A stretch of 64,000 nucleotides of DNA from Liolophura sinensis (Eukaryota; Mollusca; Polyplacophora; Chitonida; Chitonidae): assembly GCF_032854445.1 (NCBI RefSeq), contig NC_088295.1, positions 74,492,028 through 74,556,027 of the forward strand, written 5' to 3'. The stretch's first letter is position 1, and every line of letters begins with the position of its first letter. The notes under the pieces are model-generated. The model had not been told where the DNA came from. It was given only the letters and a program-made list of their open reading frames with translations, and searched no databases. The position numbers were made by a program, and so were the translations under genes. Below are positions 55,366 through 64,000 of this stretch, one piece after another.

Positions 55366-57057
55366 GTATGAATACGAAGAAGATGAAATGCTTCGATATT
55401 ATACTGGCTACAGATACCGACTTTGTCACAAGTGGAAATATCTTTGCATCGCCAGTATGACGGCACCATTTTATGTCAGTAAAACACGTTATCACAGCTT
55501 AAATTCAGAACATTTCGAAGGTAAACTATAGACGGTATAGAAAAGGCAGTTCTTCTTGTTTTGCAAAGAGAACAAATCAGTTCGCTCACATGTTTCGCCC
55601 ATAGTCAAGAAAACCAAGAAAATGAATAATGAGTTTAGGAAAACTGATGTTAACAAGTTAAAGTGGAATTGCCTGTAATCTGAACGTCCTAGAAATGAGA
55701 AAGAGGCCTCAGTGGCGACTTAAACTACCCAATGATGTCCAGTGTCCGTATTTATAAAGCAACTTAAGACTTAAGTCATAAATTGCAAGTCCTTAAAAAG
55801 CCAAACTCGAACAGGAAAGAGCTCATTTTATGGTTATTACGTTGTACATAGTGCGAAACATTTTAATTGTAGCTGTATCTGAAGTTTTTACTTAAGACTT
55901 AATGCGCTTGATAGATACGGGCCCAACTGTCGTAATCCAACATTGAACAGCTATTTGTTACGGTACCGTACCCCCAGAATGCGAGCAAATATATAGGTCA
56001 ATATGAGAACCAACAATGACTTGTTATAATGACAATATACATGCAGAGTCGATGACCACAAAGTACTGAAAACTCTATGGATAACAACTTCATTTAGTTT
56101 GTAGATATTACTACGAACGATGCGTAGCTATCTCGTGTATATATACCGTCGCCATCTTGTATTTGGTGGAGTGTCACGTGCGATAAAAACACGATTTGTA
56201 CAGTGTATGAATTCTTGTACGAATCGCTCAACAATACCAACTAATCTCATATCAGACAGATGTCTCGTCCTTTGTGTTCACCAAACAAACTGGCCGGGAT
56301 GATCAGATAACAACTCTGCACCATCCATTCCAAATCTGACATTTCTGATAAAAGAAATCGTGCTACTGCTGATACCTTGTGACAATAGAGGAAACTCCCC
56401 ATCCGTCGGAAATGCACTAAAACTAAGCAGTGAGATGTTTTCCTAGGGTGTTTATATAAATCCTGAACATGAAAACATGGCCAAAGCAATTTAGGAAGGT
56501 TATTAAAAGTGACAGCTGTGACACATTCATTTTAATCAAAACAGTGCCATCAGAATAAAAGTTATTTCTTGAAAAGTAATCCTTTAAGAAAGCGTTCTGT
56601 CTCATACACAGAATAGTTGTGTTAATGAGAATCTTTTCTGAGTGAAGACATTCGTTCGAGTTATTAACTTATTGTTATTCCTACCTTATACAGATGATAA
56701 TTTCCGGGCAAACTGGTGACCTACAGTACACTCGTGTACTACATAAGAACAACGATCAGTCTGTGGACTTATTTCGCTATTTGTGATAGCCTACCTTAAA
56801 TCTGTGAAGGTAGCCTTATAATCAAAGAGTCCGCATGGATTTCCACGTCTCTTAAATAGTGCTTTCCAGCATCCAAACTTTCCCTCACAAACAATACACA
56901 TTTAGATACCTGAAAACCTTTTTCACGTTTGCAAGAACGTTTCATGTATTTTTATAAACCCAATTTTTAAACAAATTTCTTCACTAGTTTTTAGATTTCA
57001 GTCCAGGTCGCTGTTCCACAAAATAGGCATAAGCTAACTTGATTGTAACAACAATGA
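55366..57057. other. no gene seen
   Basis: AT-rich DNA with short frames only. Confidence 0.4.
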
Positions 57058-57160
57058 CGACTCAGCCCGGTTTACTTCCAGCAACCTGTTGACCGCCGTC
57101 ATATAAGTGAAATATACTTGAGTACGGCGTAAAACTCCAATAAAAGGCATGAATAAACAA
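57058..57160 (+). repeat. SINE family A, 3' part
   Basis: 'accgccgtcatataagtgaa' and 'acttgagtacggcgtaaaac', then an A-rich tail. Confidence 0.85.
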
Positions 57161-57879
57161 ATGACAAGTGTTAAAGAGACATATTACCATGGTAGTCACA
57201 ATGAATTAAGCCTAAAATAGCTTCATGACCCTGGTTTCCCGTCACAAACATGTCCTAGACTGGAGGTAGCCAATATTCCATCGGATCGAAGTGTTTAAAC
57301 CACCTCTTCCTAGACGAAAATATGCCTGGGAGATATTTAATCATTTTTTAAGTTTTAATTGTCGTCCTAAATTGCAAATGTAATAGGTGACCTTATCGAC
57401 AAAGGATTATCTGGCACTGACAACGCATCTGATGGAGTGTAACGGAAATGTGGCCAGGAGGGGACTGCATCGGCGAGCAGAAGCAAATGGTTCCATAGGG
57501 TACTTCCGGTCAGAAAAGAACTTCCTGTGGTGTATTGCTCCCCGTTTTAATCAGCAACGCAGTCTTTGGATTTAATACTGCTATATTCTTTTAAATATCG
57601 GGAAAATTGTAATTATCTGTAGTAGACGAGTGAGGGTGTTCTATCCAATGTGGCCGTGTATTCAAAGTTGTTCACTATTCAGCCGCACATCACTGTACCT
57701 CATTTACTATTCTCATTTGCCATGCATACTGGTATATAAACAAGAGAAGAAAGCTTCTATATTTTGTGTTCAAGATTAACCACTTGATATCTACTGTATT
57801 ACAGAAGTTTGAAAAGGGTATTTATTTAGTCATTAGATTGTGGTTTATCACCGCACTCAATATGATTGCGGTCACTTAT
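57161..57879. other. no gene seen
   Basis: A 62-codon frame (57387-57575) follows an AG but lacks a good pyrimidine tract and is not called. Confidence 0.4.
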
Positions 57880-58105
57880 TTTTATAATTGGTGTTTTACG
57901 TCGTACTCAAGTATATGAGAATATTTCAAGTATATGACGGTGGCCAACATTATGGTGGGAATAAACCGGGCAGAGCCCGGTAGAAACCCACGACCACCTG
58001 CAGGATGCTGGAGGACCTTTCCACGTATAACCCGAGAGGAAGCCAGCGTGAGCTGAACTTGGAATCACAACTATCGCATTGATGAGAGGCTCATGCTGGC
58101 GTGCT
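57880..58105 (-). repeat. SINE family A, antisense, nearly full length
   Basis: From 'attggtgttttacgtcgtac' through 'gggcagagcccggtagaaac', 'gaggaagccagcgtgagctg' and the B-box region 'tgaacttggaatcac' to 'gatgagaggctcatgctg'. A 13-base internal insertion near 57911-57924 repeats 'caagtatatga'. Only the A-box end is lost. Confidence 0.9.
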
Positions 58106-59164
58106 CAACATCTGGGCTTTGGAGGCCCCGTGATGGTGAATAGGTTATGGGGGTAAATGGTTAACATTTGAGCCCGAAATGGTGTGTAATGTAGCACTCG
58201 TTCATTGCCAAAGAGCAATGGTCAGTTTACCTTACACCCCGTCAGATAGCAGGAGTCCACGTTTGAAAACGAAGATAATACAATGCGTTCCTTAAGTAAA
58301 GGGAAATGAAACACGGTGAATAAGTTCCTGACAAATGAAAATTTGTCACTTGTCTGATGGAGGCCAGTAAGTGGAGGAATCTGGGCTTCTTGAAGTGAAC
58401 CATCACCCTACTCCAGGTATCATGCAGGAATGCCACATAACTGTAATTCACGTCACAATTAAAACAACGAAAGCTGGGTTTGAACCTCGACCTGGCCTGG
58501 AGGATTGGCCACCGTGACAGTATTATTAACGACGTACAGCATAAAGAGTTAAAACCAGAACCAGAAACTAAAACCAGCGACGACAATGTGACAACTGGCA
58601 AATGGTCACACATAGCCAGTGAAATACGGCCGCTTGTCAGTCTACGTCAGTCCGGCTTTTATTCTAACTGTTCATGTAAATGCCACAATTAGTAGCAATT
58701 CACAATTAGTAGCCCCCTAGCACCATGGCTTAAGCAGAATTAGGTAACAAAAATGCATTGGTGTCCATTTCACTGGCGTAGAATTACTCCGTGACGCGGC
58801 CACGGAGAGCACTCAATCTGGTTCTGTTTGGGATCCTATATAGAATGCTCATCGCAGTCATTTACAAGGTTATATATGGGCTATTAGTTTTTTATCACTA
58901 ATGTAAGACGCAGATTAAAATCAATAAATAAATATATAAGACGTGACAAAGGATAATTTACAAGGTGGATATATTCTCTCATGTCGTATAGGCGATGTGT
59001 CCGGAAAAACATTTGTTTAAGCTGAGAGTCGCGATAGTCCAGCAGATAACCACAATATAGTCTGGAACGTCTTAATGATTTTAGAAACTATTTGTCCTTA
59101 TATGAATTACAGCTATATGTCGAGCAATAGTGGTGTACGATTTGTACCCATCGGAATTCAAATG
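58106..59164. other. no gene seen
   Basis: A 123-codon minus frame (58242-58613) overlaps a 70-codon plus frame. Neither has supporting signals. Confidence 0.35.
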
Positions 59165-60885
59165 GTCCGATGATTTCTGTTCACATAAAGTATTTTTGCC
59201 TATTGTTTGTTTTAATACATATTTTTTAGCAAGACAGAGGATTTTTTTATCAGCAATTTTGCATTTTGGATGAGGATTCGGCTGCCATCCTTCAGTTGAG
59301 CGTAATATATGGTGTACACATGACTGTCGCCACATGATGCGTGACGCGATTTCCTGACGCATTATGGGTGAGATCTTAGCAGCGCATATTATCGAGATGT
59401 TGATTTGATCCTGATCAGTAAATCTCACCGATTAGTTGCAAATATGACTACAGAAAGTATATCTTAAAGGCAGAACGCTGATTTTCATTGTATATTGGAA
59501 AACTGGTTAATCCATAGTAATACCTGGGCCTGAGGCTGTCGTTGTTCCGGTACATAATTCGCAGTAAACAGAAGACTAATGAACTACTTAGTGGCCGCGG
59601 TAAATATTTCCGCGGTAAACATATACTAAGACAATTAGCTCCGGCTTGGCACATTTCTGTTCACATGAAGTATTTTTGCCCTATCGTTTCTTTCAACATA
59701 TATTTTTAGCAAGACACCGGATTTTGTGTCAGCAATTTTTTACTTTCGATGAGGATCCGGTGGCCATCCTTCAGTTGAGCGAAAATAACCTATCATTTAC
59801 TCTTCAGAATCGTGAATATTACAGGAGTCCTCAGACATCAAGTTCAAGACTATTAAACGTTTCCACTTTAATATACTTCCAAATTATTGTTATTTCTCCT
59901 ATGGATCTTAATTGTACGTATGTGCTTGGAGTGTAGCAACCTGCGGATGGTCGTGGGTTTCTCTGTCCGGTTTTCTCCCACTATAATACTCGCCGATGTA
60001 GTACAAGTGAAATATTCTGGAGTACGGTGTGAAACGCCAATCAAATAAATAAATGTGATTGGAGTGGAGTGTAACCTAATGTTAAGTATACATCTTATGC
60101 AAATCATGGTAATGGAATGACGTACAGGCTGTCAGACAGACGTTTCTACCACCCAGTCATGCCAGATGAGGTCTTAGCAACACACTCAGTATTGCCGAAG
60201 ATTTTGACAGGGACTCGATCCGAGTGTCGGTCGATGCTATTCCCATCTCCCATCACCCTGTTTCCAGCCAATTAAGATCTTAAAGCAGAACGTCCTATTG
60301 AGATGTTGACAAGATCGCGATCCGATTGTAAGTTATCCTATTAGTATCCTGGTGAGATCTTAGCAGTGCATATTATCGAGATGTTCACATCAAACTGATC
60401 CTGTTGCCATTCAACCTTGTTTCCAACGGTTCTGAAATCATGAAGCAGAATGTCCTATTGAGATGTTTAAATGATCGATCCGACAGCCAGCCTCTTCTTC
60501 TCTTGATCATCCTGGTGAACATCGTAGCAGTACATGCTATTGGCATGCTTACCTGCTACTGTTCCAATTGTCAGGCAACCTTATTTCCACGCATTTTTCA
60601 TATTGCAGAACGTTTTATTGAGATGTTAATAGGATGGCGATTCCATAGCCCAAATCTCACCGATTAGTTGCAATTATGACTACAGAAAGTATATCTTAAA
60701 GGCAGAACGCTGAATTTCATTGTATATTGGAAAACTGGTTAATCCATAGTAATACCTGGGCCTGAGGCTGTCGTTGTTCCGGTACATAATTCGCAGTAAA
60801 CAGAAGACTAATGAACTACTTAGTGGCCGCGGTAAATACATCCCTAGGTTTACCAAGACAATTAGCTCCGGCTTGACACTTGAGA
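59165..60885. repeat. local block of interleaved direct repeats
   Basis: Three layers: 59165-59300 matches 59650-59785 (about 80%); 59430-59605 is almost identical to 60660-60835; and 60150-60660 holds several worn copies of a unit with 'gtgagatcttagcagtgcat', 'tattgagatgtt' and 'gcagaa(c/t)gt', also seen at 59360. The near-identical pair diverges abruptly at 59605/60838, next to a CCGCGG...CCGCGG palindrome (59598-59618) present only in the left copy. Confidence 0.8.
59935..60054 (+). repeat. SINE family A, 3' part
   Basis: 'gcaacctgcggatggtcgtg', 'ggttttctcccactataata' and 'ctggagtacggtgtgaaacg', then an AAATAAATAAATG tail. Confidence 0.88.
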
Positions 60886-60940
60886 GCTTTGTCAACACAG
60901 GACACAAGACACTTGCTTAGTCACAGCCTGACTCACTTGT

Positions 60941-60968
60941 ATACCGACTGTTTATTAGCAGTCGGTAT
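60941..60968. repeat. perfect 10-bp inverted repeat
   Basis: ATACCGACTG and CAGTCGGTAT flank an 8-base centre. A plain stem-loop, not matching the histone 3' stem-loop. Confidence 0.7.
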
Positions 60969-61351
60969 CCCCCACGTGATAGCTACATTGTCATGAAGAC
61001 CATCTTTCACGCCCAATAATATCCTAGTTGAGCCGTTTCTGATCACCAGGAGCTGCAAACATGTGAATTCATCTGCAGACAAGAGCTACAAAAATAACTT
61101 TTTTTTAAATGTATTGAATGTTACCACCCGTTTTCACACCCAAGTTTTCACACCCTTTGTCGGAAGTTAAGTATTTCAGAATTAATATATATTGCCACCA
61201 GTGGAAGCACCTTGATAAGTATCAAAATGCAATCAGTTCGGTGAGAATAGTGAACGATTGGCACAATTTCAAAATAATTTCAAAGAACCATTCCATTTAA
61301 CCTTGTTTTAGCCATGTAACACTACCACGTGCTCAGGCTGCAATGCAACCC
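60969..61351. other. no gene seen
   Basis: Short frames only; a T8 tract at about 61099. Confidence 0.45.
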
Positions 61352-61490
61352 CAATTCCACAATATAGCCCTAATCCCACTACATAAGCTTAATCCCACTA
61401 TATAAGCCTAATCCCACTATATAGGTCTAATCCCACTACATAGGCCTAATCCCACTGTACAGGCCTAATCCCACTATATAAACTTAATCC
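61352..61490. repeat. 19-bp tandem repeat carrying TAATCC
   Basis: Six clear units of taatcccactatataggcc-type sequence from 61371 to 61484, a worn unit before and a partial after. Each starts with TAATCC, the core bound by Otx/Pitx/Goosecoid-class homeodomains. A further single copy is at 61608. Confidence 0.9.
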
Positions 61491-61509
61491 TGTGTAAATG
61501 AATACATGT

Positions 61510-61610
61510 ATGTAGGCTTGGGGTTTAACGTCGTGGGCCTATTTGTTCAGGCATATGACGACGAGAAGTCATTGGATGTGTGTACATGCACTGTGTCTTC
61601 TTGTGGACCT
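61510..61610 (-). repeat. SINE family B relic, antisense
   Basis: 'aggcttggggtttaacgtcg', 'catatgacgacgagaagtca' and 'gtgtcttcttgtgg' match the reversed 3' end of family B. Confidence 0.75.
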
Positions 61611-62115
61611 AATCCCACAACATAAAATGCTGCCTCACTAAAACACAAGTTCCACGTGACGCCAAGCTTATATGCAGTACACTGATACTGAACCAACAAT
61701 TTCATGATCTTTTCCCTTGTGCTGAAAGTCTCCAACAACTAAGTTATTGTTTTCTTTCATTTGATATCTGTTAAGTCGTTCATCTTTCCGTAATAACAAC
61801 CTGAGTTCATCTGACGTGGGGTTTCAAATTCAAGCTGTCAAGAAGACCCAGAGGGGACGTCTTTGCTTCTGTGTGTCATGTGTTGATAGTAACACCCTCG
61901 ACAGATCGCCAGGCGAGTAGACAGACTTTGTCATTTTCTTATCTTCCGAGAATTGGACACGTGACAGTTAACACTATTCAAAACCACAACTCTGTCAACG
62001 CACCTGGATCTCACTGGAAACATGCTACAGATATGTAAGCTCTCTTATTATACTGCTTTAGTGGAAAATCGAGGACAGCAACAACGAAAGTTTCAGCAAG
62101 TAGAGTATTTGAAGA
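61611..62115. other. no gene seen; likely 5' region of the 62.1-kb gene
   Basis: An acceptor-like 'ctcttattatactgctttag' ends at about 62062, so the coding exon at 62116 may be preceded by an intron in the 5' UTR. No TATA box is evident. Confidence 0.35.
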
Positions 62116-62190
62116 ATGAGGTTACAGTTCCGTCTGTTGTTTTGTTGCGTGATTGCTTTCTATGTCCTTCAGTTGGCTGATTGTTTCAAG
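62116..62190 (+). CDS. signal-peptide exon of a secreted protein, gene incomplete
   Basis: ATG 62116 begins exactly 25 codons (MRLQFRLLFCCVIAFYVLQL then ADCFK) followed by a good donor (AAG then GTAAACG, 62191), phase 0. The sequence is a textbook signal peptide: basic start, hydrophobic core, likely cleavage after ADC or nearby. The rest lies to the right. Possible phase-0-compatible acceptors are at 63524-63525 (then GFVYCKTL...) and 63698-63699 (then EPSNLCTGTK...), but both frames stop within 15 codons, so the next exon may be outside the window. The product is unknown. Confidence 0.5.
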
Positions 62191-62304
62191 GTAAACGTTT
62201 TCTAAATGTCAGGACAAACACTGCATACATCAGTCTTATCTCCCGCCGGATATTATTCCATGGGAAATTGCAATTCTTATCCTTTATATCCATAAGAAAT
62301 GCGG

Positions 62305-62433
62305 CGGCGGCAACGTTCAGATGGTCGTGGGTTTCTCCTCGGGTTTGCCCGTTTTCCGCTCACCATAATACTGATCACCGTCGTATAAGTGAAATATTCT
62401 TGAGTAAACATCAATCAAAAAAATAAATAAAAT
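62305..62433 (+). repeat. SINE family A, 3' part
   Basis: 'cagatggtcgtgggtttctc', 'ccgtcgtataagtgaaatat', 'tcttgagta', then an A-rich tail; inserted in the intron after the 62.1-kb exon. Confidence 0.85.
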
Positions 62434-63054
62434 AAGAAATGCGGAAGCGTAGTACAGAAGGATAGTATACATTTACACTGCGTCCCACTATTAGCAGACC
62501 ATTATTGGATCACGTACTAATACCATGTTTAGCGGTGGTGATCACTGCATCGCACCTCTGGGGCGGAAGACACCTGCTCCCAGCAACCTCCTTCCAAAGC
62601 ATTAGCATATGAAACCTTTCTAAACAGTAAATGTTAAAAGGAGTAAATTACTATCAGTTGCAAAGTTATTTTGTGACAGGATGCGGAAATATATTGCCCA
62701 ATATGAGGGTTATTGACACTATATGTTTCTGTATCCTGAGTAACCAAGTAACGAATTTATCCCGCAAAAGATGCACCAATCTACTGCATATCACCGATGT
62801 ATAGGCGAATGTGACCATCGATTTCACAATCAAACCAAAGGAGATAACCCAGTCAGCAGACGCATGTATAACGTTTCATGCAGGATACGGAAATATACAT
62901 GTTCCCTTAGTGACTGATACTGTCCAATGAAAAGCGAAGTATTTTGTCCGCCGTGGGAAAATCATCTAAATAATTTATCAACATCATAAGTCTGCAAATA
63001 ATTAGTTGTGGAATGTGATTTCAATTGACTAATTCCTGTCTAAAGCTGCTGTGA
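62434..63054. other. no gene seen
   Basis: Presumed intron of the 62.1-kb gene. No exon could be supported. Confidence 0.4.
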
Positions 63055-63160
63055 AGGTTATTTCGCTTATACGATAGCGGTCTTTTTCATGAATGGACAG
63101 AAGGTCCAGGGTAAATATCCGAATTTTAGGGACTAACGTGTGACCTTTCCCACTTATGAT
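63055..63160 (-). repeat. SINE family A relic, antisense
   Basis: 'ggttatttcgcttatacgat' and 'ggtccagggtaaatatccga', then 'gtgacctttcccactta', in family A antisense order. Confidence 0.6.
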
Positions 63161-64000
63161 TCCCGTATTTTTACCAACACGGGCGGATTCAAAGTCATCA
63201 ATATACGTAATGTCTACATATATATATAACCATTCACTATAGTAGTGGAACAAATGATCTGCTTTATATCCGTAGTCATATTACACCGAGTTAAGCTAAG
63301 TAATTTGATATGTCATAATATGTCATGATGAGTTAAGCATTGCTACACTTATAAATTGTCATTTACCAGATGCAGTCATTCTATAACAGATGGTGTTTGT
63401 GCAACTTTACTTTCGAAATGAGTTAATAAAAAGCAACGTACAACACACATTTCTGTGGAACAAAACACCTGAACTTTGCACAAGTCTAATATTACTATGT
63501 TCTGTTTTCTGCTCTATTAATTCAGGGTTTTGTTTATTGTAAGACGCTGATATGTATACTAGCAAACTGATGTGTTTGCTCTATTTCGACATACACATGC
63601 TTTTAACACTGGTCAATATTTGCTCAGTATAATACTGATAAATAGGCTATGGCACTCATTACAAAGCCGCGTTGATTTTGTATTGTCTGTTCACCTTAGG
63701 AACCTAGCAATCTATGTACGGGCACAAAACTAGCCCCGAAATAACACCGAGATTCTATTAGCATTAGCATATACACACTATGTAAGAAACGTAAACCATG
63801 CTCATTAAACATGCCTCAACAGAAAGAATTTAACAGATATAGCATGGTAAATACAATTCTGCATTGTCCTAAAGCAGGCCATACGTGACGTTGGTCACGG
63901 CCCACGATAGCTGATTATACACAACCCTGGCCCAGAAATAACACTGAGATTCCTTTTGCTTTCCATAGATATGCAGTAAGAAAAGTGAACTCTTTCCATA
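63161..64000. other. no confirmed gene; short duplicated segment
   Basis: Around 63729-63790 and 63925-63990 a segment recurs: 'ctagccccgaaataacaccg' and 'ctggcccagaaataacactg', each followed by 'agattc' and 'atatgcag/atacacac...gtaagaaa'. Each is preceded or followed by acceptor-like sequence, so these could be duplicated small exons, but frames are too short to judge. Confidence 0.35.

Noticed and set aside
60941-60968. Histone mRNA 3' stem-loop
   Set aside because: Stem and loop sequences do not match the conserved histone element and no histone frame is nearby.

Overview
This is animal nuclear DNA, most likely from a mollusc. It is AT-rich and gene-sparse, with splice donors and acceptors, TATA boxes about 60-120 bp upstream of first coding exons, and no operon structure. 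More than 20 copies or relics of tRNA-derived SINEs are present. Two families with molluscan character recur: A, whose 3' end contains the core 'taagtgaaatattcttgagtacggcgtaaaac', given here only as a short landmark at each copy, and B, which ends in a (CACT)n tail. One clear neuropeptide gene, a Tc1 transposon and several secreted-protein first exons are the main coding content. No tRNA, rRNA, CRISPR or prokaryotic feature was seen.

0-23 kb: a dispersed set of first coding exons for small secreted proteins, mainly on the minus strand (3.0, 12.5, 18.0 and 22.6 kb). Three of them are Pro/Gly/Cys-rich, start their predicted mature chain with Phe, and end at a phase-1 splice donor. Two are obvious paralogues. 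The fourth is Pro-rich, not clearly related, and ends in phase 0. A plus-strand, TATA-driven gene for a six-cysteine secreted peptide lies at 11.7 kb, between a decayed Tc1 element (9.8-11.3 kb) and the 12.5-kb exon. Other items are an interstitial telomere-like tract inside a fold-back element (5.7-5.9 kb) and many SINEs.

23-31 kb: mostly unassigned sequence, with a short cluster of nuclear-receptor and TCF/LEF-type sites at 26.12-26.24 kb.

31-45 kb: a tandem segmental duplication, unit A about 31.24-39.26 kb and unit B about 39.78-44.64 kb. Each unit starts with a conserved TATA box and carries matching minus-strand candidate exons. Three minisatellites differ between the units: a 38-bp array and a 72-bp array only in A, and a 60-bp array only in B.

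45-64 kb: a leucokinin-type neuropeptide precursor at 52.26-52.63 kb is the only gene whose function can be named with confidence. Around it are a membrane-protein exon (49.0 kb) with a broken copy (51.5 kb), a long near-perfect hairpin (51.04-51.13 kb), a local repeat block (59.2-60.9 kb), a 19-bp array of TAATCC motifs (61.4 kb), and a signal-peptide exon at 62.1 kb whose gene may run off the right end.

Multi-exon genes cannot be assembled with certainty from sequence alone. Entries labelled candidate exon show splice signals and an open frame but no recognised domain.
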